Part shown: in pieces, positions 1 to 7,606 of the stretch
Position numbering within the stretch: position 1 is the first letter of the stretch
Layout of the letters: each line of letters begins with the position of its first letter
NCBI RefSeq assembly: GCF_003129465.1
Contig: NZ_QFFF01000001.1
Location: 806,001-870,000 of the forward strand
Origin: Sphingosinicella humi
Lineage (GTDB): Bacteria > Pseudomonadota > Alphaproteobacteria > Sphingomonadales > Sphingomonadaceae
Direction of reading: 5' to 3'
DNA: 64,000 nt
Made by a program: the position numbers and the translations under genes
The notes under the pieces: model-generated
The model's input: the letters and a program-made list of their open reading frames with translations, nothing else
The model's database searches: none
Told to the model about the DNA's origin: nothing

Positions 1-336
1 CATTTCCGCGACATCGATGAAGCCCTTGGCGACCAGCCCGGCAAAACCAAGATCGGCGATGCCATCCAATATGGCGCCGGCGTCGCCTTCGCCCTCAACG
101 AGCGATCCAGCCTCAGCCTCTCCTTCACCCAGCGCTTCGGCGAGCGCGCCAGGATCCAGCGGGATGGCGGACGCAGCCAGTTCATCATTGGCAGTCAGTC
201 CAATGTCGGCATTTTCAATGTCGGCGCGACATTCTCCCTTTCCGAGAAGATCGCGCTGCTCACCAATCTCGGCGTCGGGATGACGAGCGACGCTCCGGAC
301 ATGGTGCTCAGCGTCCGCGTGCCATTCCGTTTCTGA
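1..336 (+). CDS. C-terminal part of an outer-membrane beta-barrel protein
   Basis: This frame is open from the first base and ends at TGA 334-336; the start lies outside the window. The roughly 111 visible residues alternate hydrophobic and polar positions in short strands separated by turns, and the protein ends in Arg-Val-Pro-Phe-Arg-Phe. A terminal aromatic residue after an amphipathic strand is the usual recognition signal of barrels assembled by BAM. The pattern resembles the MetA/phenol-degradation group of outer-membrane proteins, but I cannot assign a substrate from the tail alone. The next gene is on the opposite strand, so this is the last gene of its transcript. Confidence 0.6.
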   Translation, partial: HFRDIDEALGDQPGKTKIGDAIQYGAGVAFALNERSSLSLSFTQRFGERARIQRDGGRSQFIIGSQSNVGIFNVGATFSLSEKIALLTNLGVGMTSDAPDMVLSVRVPFRF

Positions 337-432
337 CGCGACCCGCGCCGCGCCGGAGGGCCGGCCGGCCTCCGACCGTCTCACCTCGTCGCTGGCAGGC
401 TGCGCCAGCCCCGAGCGGACGTTGCCGTCGCT

Positions 433-1194
433 TCAGCCGTGCCAGGAGAAGGCGAGAGCGGTCTCGCCCGCCGGCTCGCCGGTATCGTCGAAGCGCCGTT
501 CCGCGATGATCCCGCTTCCCCGATCGTCGATCGCCACGACTGTGCTGCAACGTGTTCCGTAGATCGGGTTGCGGATGAATATCGGGGAAAGCGTCGGTTC
601 TTGCGGCACATCGGACGGAAGCCCCGAGGCTATTCCCGCATCGGACAGCCTCTCGTCGCGAAGGGCGTCGAGTAGCAGTTCGGGCCGTTGGGCCCCTTTT
701 ACGATCCAATCGAGTAAGTGCGCCTTTAGCTGCAGCGTCTTGGACCAAGGTTCGTCGAGCGCGCCGTTCGACAGGCCGTAGAGGCCGGGCGCCAGGCGGC
801 TGCGGAAAGGCTTCGGCCGGTTCGACAGGAACCAGGCCTGCTCCCGATCCGCGAAAATCAGGTTGAACGGGTTGAAATCGCCAAGCTCAGTCTTCCCGAC
901 TTCGGTGACCGGCGCATCATCGACGAGCAGGCTAGTGACCAGGGCGCCGCGAGAGGTGCGGGCCGTATCGGCCGCATCATAGCCCCTGAGATTGGTGACC
1001 ACTGCGAACCGACCCCGCTCGGAGACGCCCAGCCAGGTTCCGCCCGATTGCAGGTCGCGGCCGGCGATCAGGTGATCCGCCGCCTGCCATCGCGCCAGCG
1101 GCGCGGCGGGACGGGAATGAAACTCGTCCCGATTGCCGGCCACGACCAGAGGCCATCGCGGATGGGCTCGCCAAGCAAAAGCCAGAACGCACAT
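433..1194 (-). CDS. NRDE family protein (TANGO2 homologue)
   Basis: The 253-residue product begins Met-Cys-Val-Leu-Ala-Phe and carries the Asn-Arg-Asp-Glu motif near residues 22-25, which defines the NRDE/TANGO2 family. In this family the second-position Cys resembles an N-terminal nucleophile, so I start at the ATG that puts Cys at position 2; a second ATG lies directly upstream at 1197. An open frame continues to 1398, but that part has no family features and overlaps the divergent hydrolase. TANGO2 proteins are linked to haem or lipid handling, and the bacterial role is not settled. The gene is divergent from the exported hydrolase at 1325. Confidence 0.85.
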   Translation of the reverse strand: MCVLAFAWRAHPRWPLVVAGNRDEFHSRPAAPLARWQAADHLIAGRDLQSGGTWLGVSERGRFAVVTNLRGYDAADTARTSRGALVTSLLVDDAPVTEVGKTELGDFNPFNLIFADREQAWFLSNRPKPFRSRLAPGLYGLSNGALDEPWSKTLQLKAHLLDWIVKGAQRPELLLDALRDERLSDAGIASGLPSDVPQEPTLSPIFIRNPIYGTRCSTVVAIDDRGSGIIAERRFDDTGEPAGETALAFSWHG

Positions 1195-1324
1195 CATCGA
1201 ACTATCGCCGCCCACCGGCAGCATTGGCAACGACTGATATCGCCAAGCTCGTTTGCTACGATGGCGGACTTGTGGCGGTTCGCATAGGTTCGCTAGAGCC
1301 GCCATTCGCTTTTGGGGGGTTATA

Positions 1325-2425
1325 TTGCTTCGACTGCCGTTGTTCCTTTCCGCTGTCGCACTGTGCGCCGCTCCAGTTCTGGCGGCAGCGCCGGACACGG
1401 CCGATCCCTATGCCGCGAGCCGTGACATCGTCGCGGACATAGGCCGGATCGTGACACCTGACGGGGTGCAGGAGACATTTACCGTGGAGCTGGGCGGGGC
1501 GCGCCAGGTCGTCAACGTCCGCGGCGCCGATCGCGCCAACCCGGTCCTCCTTTTCATCCATGGCGGCCCGGGCGCTGTCGAGATGCCGATCGCCTGGTCC
1601 TTCCAGCGACCGTGGGAGGACTTCTTCACCGTGGTCCAGTGGGACCAGCGGGGCGCGGGGCGCTCCTATCCGCTGAACGATCCCGAGGCGATCGCGCCGA
1701 CTATGACGTTGGAGCGCTACCGGGACGACGCGATTCAGCTGATCGAGATGCTTCGCGCCAAATACGGAAAGCGCAAGATATTCGTCCTCGGGCACAGTTG
1801 GGGCTCGGCCGTCGGCTTGGCTGTCGCTGCGAAGCGTCCAGACCTGCTCCACGCCTATGTCGGGATGGGCCAGATCATCGACTTCCGCGAGAACGAGCGC
1901 GTCGGCATGGCATGGACCGTGGAGGAGGCGCACAAGCGCGGCGACGAGGCGGCCGTTCGCGAAGTGGAGGCGCTGCGACCCTATCCCGACAGCGGCGCCT
2001 TCACGATCGATCAGGCTGACGGATGGCGCAAATGGGCGATCCGCTACGGTGCGCTGGCCGCCTACCGTCCGGACGCGAACTTCTATCTTCGTGCACCGCG
2101 GCTTTCGCCCGAATATTCCGCCGAGGATCGGCAGGCGTGGGCAGACGGCGCGGTTTTCACTGTGAAGACGCTGTTCCCTCGCCTGGCAGACCTCAGCTTC
2201 AAGGATGTGCGCCGCCTGGAGGTGCCGGTCATCATGTTGCTCGGTCGCCATGACTACGCGACACCGTCCTCGATCACCTACGAGTGGATGGGAGATCTGA
2301 GCGCACCGAAGAAACAGGTGATCTGGTTCGAGCATTCGGCACATTTGCCCATGATCGAGGAGCCGGGGCGGACGTTGAAGGCACTCATTAACGAAGTAAG
2401 GCCGCTCGGCGCCGTCTCAGATTAA
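1325..2425 (+). CDS. Exported alpha/beta hydrolase, proline iminopeptidase-like (S33)
   Basis: The product carries the oxyanion motif His-Gly-Gly-Pro-Gly at about residues 79-83, a nucleophile elbow Gly-His-Ser-Trp-Gly-Ser with Ser158, a late Asp in Gly-Arg-His-Asp, and a catalytic His in Glu-His-Ser-Ala-His. This is the layout of S33 proline iminopeptidases and related hydrolases. I chose TTG 1325 because a run of G (1314-1319) sits just upstream and the protein then begins with a clean signal peptide (hydrophobic core, Ala-rich cleavage region near residue 20). Starting further upstream at 1253 would bury that signal. It is likely a periplasmic peptidase or esterase; the substrate is unknown. 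Confidence 0.8.
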   Translation: MLRLPLFLSAVALCAAPVLAAAPDTADPYAASRDIVADIGRIVTPDGVQETFTVELGGARQVVNVRGADRANPVLLFIHGGPGAVEMPIAWSFQRPWEDFFTVVQWDQRGAGRSYPLNDPEAIAPTMTLERYRDDAIQLIEMLRAKYGKRKIFVLGHSWGSAVGLAVAAKRPDLLHAYVGMGQIIDFRENERVGMAWTVEEAHKRGDEAAVREVEALRPYPDSGAFTIDQADGWRKWAIRYGALAAYRPDANFYLRAPRLSPEYSAEDRQAWADGAVFTVKTLFPRLADLSFKDVRRLEVPVIMLLGRHDYATPSSITYEWMGDLSAPKKQVIWFEHSAHLPMIEEPGRTLKALINEVRPLGAVSD

Positions 2426-2480
2426 GCGGCGCAGGATCGGCAGCTTGCACCGTTTCACGACCTCGCCTTCTCTCGCGCGA

Positions 2481-3020
2481 TCAGGGGAAGCTGGTCCGGA
2501 TGAGCGGCTGGAAGTGGCGGGCGCATGACCAGAAATGGGTGCTGAGCGTCTCCGCCAGGCGGGGCGCGACGTGGGGGAGAATGTGGCCATAGCCGAGCTT
2601 GCGCAGGAAGAGCTTGGCGCTGGCCTGGGTCACCGGAACAATCGGGCGATCGGCTCCGCGTCCTGCGTAAAGATAGATGTTGCGGGTCGTCGCCAGCACT
2701 TCCCGGCGTCGCTGTTCGTAGCCCGCAACGAGCTCGCTCATCGGACCGACGCCGCCCCCGGCCGGCCGTGAGACGCGGCGAAGCTCGCGATCGAGCGCCC
2801 GCCGAGCCAACCAGCGGTCGAGGGCGCAGGTTTGCGCATTCACGATGCCGACGTGGACGGACCAGTAGATGAAGATCGCGCATTCGAGCGGGATTCGCTC
2901 GCTGCTCCGCAGGCGCTCCGAAGTCAGCAGCGCCCTCACATCCCGTTCGAGGGACGCGATCGCTTCGTCGATCAGCTCCAATACGCGTCGGCGTCCGCGG
3001 GTGAGCGCCAGCCAGGTCAT
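2481..3020 (-). CDS. Hypothetical protein, second gene of a TetR-linked operon
   Basis: The 179-residue protein is helical and Arg-rich with no signal peptide, and I do not recognise a family. Its ATG (3020-3018) overlaps the stop of the upstream gene by four bases (ATGA), so translation of the two is probably coupled. Both genes run away from the TetR gene at 3381, so they are candidate targets of that regulator. The N-terminal third has heptad-like spacing of hydrophobic residues, and the C-terminal third is richer in aromatic residues and His. Confidence 0.65.
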   Translation of the reverse strand: MTWLALTRGRRRVLELIDEAIASLERDVRALLTSERLRSSERIPLECAIFIYWSVHVGIVNAQTCALDRWLARRALDRELRRVSRPAGGGVGPMSELVAGYEQRRREVLATTRNIYLYAGRGADRPIVPVTQASAKLFLRKLGYGHILPHVAPRLAETLSTHFWSCARHFQPLIRTSFP

Positions 3021-3298
3021 GGGTGATAGTCCTGAGGCTCGTCTAGATCGGCGTGAGCCGGGGCTCCCGCCTCCTCGACCTCCAGGCGATAGAAGCCGCT
3101 GCGTGACCAGACGGCCGCCCCTACGACGTAGCGGCCCGCTTCTCGATCCAGCAGCGCGAAGTCTTTCGGGCGCCCCAAAGCCTCGGCGATCATCTTCGCG
3201 CCGACCGCGTGGGCGCTCTCTAGATCGGGCGCTTCAAACGCCAGCAGCCGGGGCGCCTCGTCGGCGTGCATCCAGTAACTCAGGCGGAAGGACGGCAC
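3017..3298 (-). CDS. Hypothetical small protein, first gene of a TetR-linked operon
   Basis: This 93-residue acidic protein begins at GTG 3298 with an AGGA element about nine bases upstream. It looks like a compact alpha/beta protein with alternating strands (for example Arg-Tyr-Val-Val-Gly-Ala-Ala-Val) and no membrane segment. I cannot name a family. It overlaps the next gene by four bases and is divergent from the TetR gene, with a 14-base perfect palindrome in the shared intergenic space. Confidence 0.65.
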   Translation of the reverse strand: MPSFRLSYWMHADEAPRLLAFEAPDLESAHAVGAKMIAEALGRPKDFALLDREAGRYVVGAAVWSRSGFYRLEVEEAGAPAHADLDEPQDYHP

Positions 3299-3321
3299 GA
3301 AGGATTTCCTGAAAGATTATT

Positions 3322-3335
3322 TCAACATATGTTGA
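3322..3335. promoter_or_regulatory. Perfect 14-bp palindrome, candidate TetR operator
   Basis: TCAACATATGTTGA is identical to its reverse complement. It lies in the 82-base gap between the GTG of the leftward operon (3298) and the ATG of the TetR gene (3381). Perfect short palindromes in this position are typical operators of TetR-family autoregulators. The gap is AT-rich compared with the flanks, as expected for divergent promoters. Binding is inferred. Confidence 0.6.
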
Positions 3336-3380
3336 TTAAATACCGGCCTTGTGCCAGTCAACTGGAAGAAGGGGGGCACG

Positions 3381-4013
3381 ATGCCGACGGGCGAAAAAGG
3401 CACGAGGCGAAAGCGGGGACGGCCCAGGCGCAGCGACGCGCCCGATCCGGCGGCCATCAGGACGGCGGCGCTCGCAAGATTTGCGCGCAACGGCTTTGAC
3501 GGCACCAACCTGCGCGAGATCGCCGCTGAGGCGGGGGTGGACGTTGCCTTGGTGGCGCGCCAGTTCGGATCGAAGATGGGCTTGTGGAAGTCCGTGGTCG
3601 ACACGATCGCGCAGCGGATGGCCGACGCCCAGGCGGACACTGGCGAGCTGCCGTCGGCCGGAATGCCACTCGCCGAGCGCCTCCGCCGAGCGCTCCATGG
3701 CTTCGTCGCCTTCAATGCGGCTCATCCCGAACTTGGGCAGTTTTTCGTCAACGAAGTCGCTCGGCCCGGCGAGCGGCGAGACTATGTGCTGGAGCGGCTT
3801 TGGCTGCCCAACCGGCGCGCCCTGCTCCCGCTGCTGCGGGAAGGGATCGATGGAGGCATCGTTCCGGCTGTCGATCCCGAGCTAGCGCTGCTGATGCTGA
3901 TCGGCGCCGTCGCGCTGCCCCTCATCACGGGTGAAGCGGTGTCGCAGGTATTGCGGCAAGACATGGAGGCGCGGCTGACGGAGGCAGTGACCGCCTTGTT
4001 CGTCGCGACCTAG
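3381..4013 (+). CDS. TetR/AcrR family transcriptional regulator
   Basis: This 210-residue protein has a basic N-terminus (Arg-Arg-Lys-Arg-Gly-Arg-Pro-Arg-Arg) followed by a TetR helix-turn-helix of classic form: Ala-Leu-Ala-Arg-Phe-Ala-Arg-Asn-Gly-Phe, then Thr-Asn-Leu-Arg-Glu-Ile-Ala. The C-terminal two-thirds is an all-helical ligand and dimer domain. ATG 3381 follows a strong A/G-rich ribosome site (AAGAAGGGGGG); the GTG at 3351 lacks one. It probably represses itself and the divergent pair 3298-2481. The ligand is unknown. Confidence 0.88.
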   Translation: MPTGEKGTRRKRGRPRRSDAPDPAAIRTAALARFARNGFDGTNLREIAAEAGVDVALVARQFGSKMGLWKSVVDTIAQRMADAQADTGELPSAGMPLAERLRRALHGFVAFNAAHPELGQFFVNEVARPGERRDYVLERLWLPNRRALLPLLREGIDGGIVPAVDPELALLMLIGAVALPLITGEAVSQVLRQDMEARLTEAVTALFVAT

Positions 4014-4059
4014 ACGCGCGGAAGCGGCCTCACGCCTGCCGGCGCCCCCGCTCGCGACA

Positions 4060-4758
4060 TCAACCCAGATCGTCGTCGAGTGAATAGCCGACGCCGCGGA
4101 TGGTTCGAATGAGTTCCGGTCCTTCCACCGAAGCGAGGGCCAGGCGCAGCCGCCGGATGTGGACGTCCACGGTTCGAGCATCGATGTCGCTGCTCGGGCC
4201 CCAGACATTGTGCATCAGCCGCTCCCGCGGGAAGGCCCGGCGCGGGTTCTCCATGAAGTGGCGGAGGAGACGGAACTCGGTCGGCCCGATCGATACCGAC
4301 TGGCCGCCGCGCCTGACGCGGTAGCTGGCCAGGTCCATCTCGAGATCGGCAAAGCGCAACCGCTCGGTCGCGAGAACCGGCCGAACCCGTCTCAGAACGG
4401 CGCGGACGCGGGCCAGAAGCTCCTTCGGACTGAAGGGTTTGGTGATATAATCATCCGCTCCCGTCTCTAGCGCATTGACCCGGTCGACCTCCTCTCCTCG
4501 GGCGGTCAGCATGATGATCGGGACGTTCGGATAGTCACCGCCATTTCGAAGACGGCGGCAGACCTCCAGCCCCGACAGTTCTTCGATCATCCAGTCGAGC
4601 AGGATGAGATCGGGAGACTGCTCCTGGACGAGGCGCAATGCGGTCTCGCCGCTGGGCGTGCTTTGGACTTCGAAATCGTCCTGCTCGAGGTGCCAACGCA
4701 GCAGTTCGACCAGGGCCACATCGTCCTCCACGAGGAGGATCCGGCTTGCCGTACTCAT
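4060..4758 (-). CDS. phoB: Phosphate regulon response regulator PhoB
   Basis: This 232-residue OmpR/PhoB-type regulator has a receiver domain with the acidic pair Glu-Asp-Asp near residues 11-13, phospho-acceptor Asp55 (Leu-Leu-Asp-Trp-Met), the Thr of Leu-Thr-Ala-Arg and the Lys of Thr-Lys-Pro-Phe. The winged-helix output domain follows with Arg-Thr-Val-Asp-Val-His-Ile and Thr-Ile-Arg-Gly-Val-Gly-Tyr. It starts at ATG 4758, one base after the phoU stop, so the two are one operon. No phoR or pst genes are in the window. It activates genes carrying Pho boxes when phosphate is scarce. Confidence 0.9.
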   Translation of the reverse strand: MSTASRILLVEDDVALVELLRWHLEQDDFEVQSTPSGETALRLVQEQSPDLILLDWMIEELSGLEVCRRLRNGGDYPNVPIIMLTARGEEVDRVNALETGADDYITKPFSPKELLARVRAVLRRVRPVLATERLRFADLEMDLASYRVRRGGQSVSIGPTEFRLLRHFMENPRRAFPRERLMHNVWGPSSDIDARTVDVHIRRLRLALASVEGPELIRTIRGVGYSLDDDLG

Positions 4759-4759
4759 C

Positions 4760-5461
4760 TCAGGCGGGGACCGCTTGGGCATGGGCCTGCGCCTCGGCCG
4801 CGAGGCGATCCCCTGTCGCGGCAAAGCAGACCGCATCGGCGATGTCGACGGCATGATCCGCGATGCGCTCGAGGCTTTGGGCAATGATCATGAAGTCCGT
4901 CGCGCGGCCGATCGTCGACGGGCTCTCGATCATCTCGGCGACGAGTTGACGGAAGATGGTGTGATAGAGCTGATCGACCTCTTCGTCCGCCAACGCCGTT
5001 CGCCGCGCGGCGTCGGCGTCCCGGGCGATGAAAGCATCGAGCGCCGATCTTATCATCGCGGCCACACATTCTGCCATCGTCGGAAACAATGCGACCGCCT
5101 CCGGGTCGCGACCGCTTCGAGCCGGCAAGGCGCGGCGCGCGATCTTCTTCGCATTGTCGCCGATCCGCTCGATCACGATCGACGTCTTCAAGGCCGCGAG
5201 GATCTCGCGCAGGTCATCGGCCATCGGAGCGCGGAGCGCGATCAGGCGTACGCTCTGGCGTTCTATCTCGCTTGCCAGCGCATCGATCTTGCGATCGCCG
5301 TCGACCACCTCCGCAGCAAGAGCTTCGTCCTGCATCGCCAGGGCCTGCATCGCGTTGGCGAGGGCGGCCTCCGCACGCCCGCCGATTTCGGCCACCAGCG
5401 CTCGGAGCTGCTCGAGATCCTCATCGAACGCCTTGACCGTGTGAACACCCAATTGCGCCAA
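4760..5461 (-). CDS. phoU: Phosphate signalling protein PhoU
   Basis: PhoU links the Pst transporter to PhoR signalling and keeps the Pho regulon off when phosphate is plentiful. The product has two three-helix PhoU repeats, with the Asp-rich metal-site pattern Glu-Arg-Ile-Gly-Asp-Asn-Ala in the first and Glu-Arg-Ile-Ala-Asp-His-Ala-Val-Asp in the second. I place the start at TTG 5461 (233 residues), which has AGGAG seven bases upstream and begins just before His-Thr-Val-Lys-Ala-Phe-Asp-Glu. An ATG at 5506 is possible but lies too close to the Pho-box promoter. phoB follows one base later. Confidence 0.87.
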   Translation of the reverse strand: MAQLGVHTVKAFDEDLEQLRALVAEIGGRAEAALANAMQALAMQDEALAAEVVDGDRKIDALASEIERQSVRLIALRAPMADDLREILAALKTSIVIERIGDNAKKIARRALPARSGRDPEAVALFPTMAECVAAMIRSALDAFIARDADAARRTALADEEVDQLYHTIFRQLVAEMIESPSTIGRATDFMIIAQSLERIADHAVDIADAVCFAATGDRLAAEAQAHAQAVPA

Positions 5462-5528
5462 CAGACGTCTCCTATCGATGCCCCGGGGCTTCGATACGGG
5501 TCGCATGCGTTCGTTTGGCGACAGCTGG

Positions 5529-5546
5529 GTGACGCTCTGATGACAA
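5529..5546 (-). promoter_or_regulatory. Candidate Pho box upstream of phoU-phoB
   Basis: Read on the minus strand the sequence is TTGTCATCAGAGCGTCAC. It holds two direct half-sites (TGTCA and CGTCA) 11 bases apart, matching the PhoB consensus CTGTCAT-A-A/T-A-A/T-CTGTCAC in arrangement. It sits 68 bases upstream of the TTG start chosen for phoU. That leaves room for a -10 element and a short leader, so phoU-phoB is probably autoregulated by PhoB. Confidence 0.6.
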
Positions 5547-5590
5547 ACGCCTATTAAGTGGTCGCGCAGCCGACGATCGATCGTTGCAGC

Positions 5591-5974
5591 CTATAGCGGG
5601 ACGAGCGCGCCGCAGAACTGCTGCGCGCTTTCTGACCAGCTGAAACCTTTCCCATAATGTGCGCATCGGTTCCGGCATTTGCCGGCGGCCTCCACGATGG
5701 CCCGTTCAAGATCCTCGTGCATTGCGCCGACGTCCTCCCGCAGGATGTCCGCCGGGCCCGCAACGGGGAGGGCCGCGACTGGCGTTCCGCAGGCCAGCGC
5801 CTCGATCATCACCAACCCAAATGTGTCCGTCCGGCTGGGGAAGACCAGCACGTCTGCGGCCGCATAAGCCGAGGCCAGATCCGCGCCCGACAGCACGCCC
5901 GTGAAAGACACATCGGGATAGGCCCTTTTCAACCCCTGCAGGGCCGGGCCATCGCCAACGGATCGCGTCCTCAT
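5591..5974 (-). pseudogene. C-terminal remnant of a family 4 (GT-B) glycosyltransferase
   Basis: About 127 residues remain of a GT-B retaining glycosyltransferase: Val-Gly-Asp-Gly-Pro, then Tyr-Pro-Asp-Val-Ser-Phe-Thr-Gly, then the donor-site block Phe-Pro-Ser-Arg-Thr-Asp-Thr-Phe-Gly-Leu-Val and Glu-Ala-Leu-Ala-Cys-Gly. The family is normally about 350-400 residues, so the whole acceptor domain is missing. Just upstream the sequence turns into a GHKL ATPase gene in another frame, with no proper start. The remnant lies immediately upstream of the Pho box and phoU. In related bacteria such enzymes beside Pho genes make glycolipids under phosphate limitation; that link is inference. Confidence 0.75.
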
Positions 5975-6530
5975 CCCATTCCTGTCGCGTTTCTTTAATT
6001 ACTAGTATCGTCCCGCCGTCCTTGGGAGAATCCGCATTGTAGATCTTAGGAAACGATGAAACCGAACCTAGATTTACCGAAACTGTTTGGAACTCTTTGG
6101 TGCTATCTTTCTCGAATCTGGTCCAATCCACATCGAGTTTTGTGATAGATTTTCCGCCGCTGGAACGACTATAAAGTTCTAGTTGTTCGCCTAAAGTATC
6201 ACATGCAAAACGCCCGATCCCCTTGCTTCCGGCAAACTGTCCAGCTGGCTTGATTTTATCACGGTAATTGTCCGTGGAGGCGAGCGCTTTCTCAGAATAC
6301 GCCACAAAGAGCCACTTATCGCGAATGTCGTTAGCGGTCATTCCGCGTCCATTGTCGACTATTGCAATGCTTGATTCATCGGGGTCGAACTCAATGTCGA
6401 CCTTCGTTGCTCCGGCGTCGATCGAATTCTTCACAAGTTCAAAGATGGCCACGAACTCGTTCGTCACGAGATCGCGCCCGATGATGTCCTTGAGGTGGGT
6501 ACTGATTCGGAAGGATTCTGGCGTCGTCAT
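5970..6530 (-). pseudogene. Truncated GHKL ATPase (MORC/Hsp90-like), N-terminal part only
   Basis: From ATG 6530 the protein shows all early GHKL motifs: Glu-Leu-Val-Lys-Asn-Ser-Ile-Asp-Ala-Gly-Ala (N box), Asp-Asn-Gly-Arg-Gly-Met (G1) and Gly-Ser-Lys-Gly-Ile-Gly-Arg-Phe-Ala (G2). Homology stops after about 187 residues, where the frame runs into the antisense-like frame of the glycosyltransferase remnant and ends at 5706 after about 87 unrelated residues. The intact proteins are much longer. GHKL ATPases of this kind are known beside vsr, cytosine methyltransferases and Z1 proteins in restriction-modification loci. The gene is divergent from vsr and AT-rich compared with its surroundings. 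Confidence 0.78.
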
Positions 6531-6710
6531 TCGAAGGGCTTATCTCACTCTTGCTTGATAGCGAAACAATCGCCGCGAGGATGGCTGGTTGCTCGATTCT
6601 GGTCGCTCTGCGGCGCTTGGCTGGCTCCCCGCGCTTCCTCGACGCCTCCCCCTGGCAAAGTCCGCGACTACCACCATCTAGCTGTTCGTAGCATACATCT
6701 AGGAGGCAAG

Positions 6711-7163
6711 TTGGCGGACTTCCTTGAACCAGGCGAACGATCGCGGCGCATGGGGCGCATCAGGTCTCAGGACACAAGGCCCGAAATTATCCTGAGGCGA
6801 GCATTGCACGAGCTCGGCCTACGCTTTCGTCTCGGAGGCGCAGGGCTTCCCGGTCGCCCTGATATCGTACTGCCGCGCCATCGTGCCGTGGTTTTTGTTC
6901 ATGGCTGCTTTTGGCATCGTCATCGTGGTTGTAAAGTCGCGTCAACACCAAAGTCGAACACTGGCTTTTGGACGGCAAAGTTCGACCGGAATGTCGAGCG
7001 CGATGCGAAGGTCACCCGGGAGCTGGAAGCGCTGGGTTGGCGTGTCTTCGTTGCGTGGGAGTGCGAACTCACCGTCAAGTCACGGCTGGGCTTGACTGCT
7101 GCCGGGCTGGCCAGGCGGATCCGAGGCGAACCCGGTGCGCCCGAGGTCGCGAGTACCTTCTAG
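6711..7163 (+). CDS. vsr: Very short patch repair endonuclease
   Basis: Vsr nicks DNA at T:G mismatches that arise when 5-methylcytosine deaminates. The 150-residue product has the family signature Ser-Arg-Arg-Met-Gly-Arg-Ile-Arg-Ser-Gln-Asp-Thr-Arg-Pro-Glu, then Gly-Arg-Pro-Asp-Ile-Val-Leu-Pro and Val-Phe-Val-His-Gly-Cys-Phe-Trp-His with the zinc and catalytic residues, and Lys-Phe-Asp-Arg-Asn-Val-Glu-Arg-Asp. TTG 6711 is the likely start because AGGAGG lies four bases upstream and the length then matches the family. The methyltransferase that normally accompanies vsr is absent from the window. Confidence 0.88.
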   Translation: MADFLEPGERSRRMGRIRSQDTRPEIILRRALHELGLRFRLGGAGLPGRPDIVLPRHRAVVFVHGCFWHRHRGCKVASTPKSNTGFWTAKFDRNVERDAKVTRELEALGWRVFVAWECELTVKSRLGLTAAGLARRIRGEPGAPEVASTF

Positions 7164-7264
7164 ACTCCTCGCTTCTCAACCCTGCAAATCTGACTGGGAA
7201 GATGAGGGGCGCGCCCGGATGGAAAGAACCTGATAAACCGTCTGAGCAATTGTCCTGTGACGAG

Positions 7265-7606
7265 CTATCTATGCGCCAGGATCTGGAGGACCGCCTCGGC
7301 ACCCTCATCAGATGAAACGGCTATATGAAGCGGAGTCCCTCCGCCAAGCTCATCATGGTGAGAGCGAAGGAAGTCTTCAGCTTGATCCTGACACCCATCA
7401 AACGCCTTGATGGCCGCCCTCCGCACCCGCGCCACACGCTCCCGCTGTTCGACAGCCTCCGCTGCGGCGGCCCTGAAACCCTTGAGGATATAGGCTCCGA
7501 GCAAGCCTATATCGCGGGTCTCCAGAACGTCACCGAGAGTCGGTGGTCGCGAGCGCGTCGCGAGCCACCGCTCAAGCTTCAGGAGTAGGTCGCCCTCACT
7601 CTCCAA
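7265..7606 (-). CDS. DUF2384 (MbcA/ParS/Xre antitoxin C-terminal domain) protein
   Basis: The final 50 residues match the DUF2384 toxin-binding fold: Ala-Ile-Lys-Ala-Phe, then Ala-Glu-Asp-Phe-Leu-Arg, Leu-Gly-Gly-Gly-Thr-Pro-Leu and Glu-Gly-Ala-Glu-Ala-Val-Leu. In known systems this domain sits in antitoxins paired with RES-type toxins. I start at TTG 7606, preceded by GGAGG with nine bases of spacing. The start lies inside the end of the upstream gene (11-base overlap), so the two are probably coupled. The first 60 residues are helical, with no clear Xre helix-turn-helix. No RES-like toxin is adjacent, so the partner must be one of the two upstream genes or be missing. Confidence 0.65.
   Translation of the reverse strand: MESEGDLLLKLERWLATRSRPPTLGDVLETRDIGLLGAYILKGFRAAAAEAVEQRERVARVRRAAIKAFDGCQDQAEDFLRSHHDELGGGTPLHIAVSSDEGAEAVLQILAHR

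Noticed and set aside
1256-2344. Long open frame opposite the S33-like hydrolase
   Set aside because: Composition and lack of motifs show it is an antisense shadow of the hydrolase gene.
5591-6010. Search for a copy of the tRNA-Gln 3' end at the left island junction
   Set aside because: No TTGGCTGGGGCGGC-like sequence occurs near 5970. I therefore do not call attL there.
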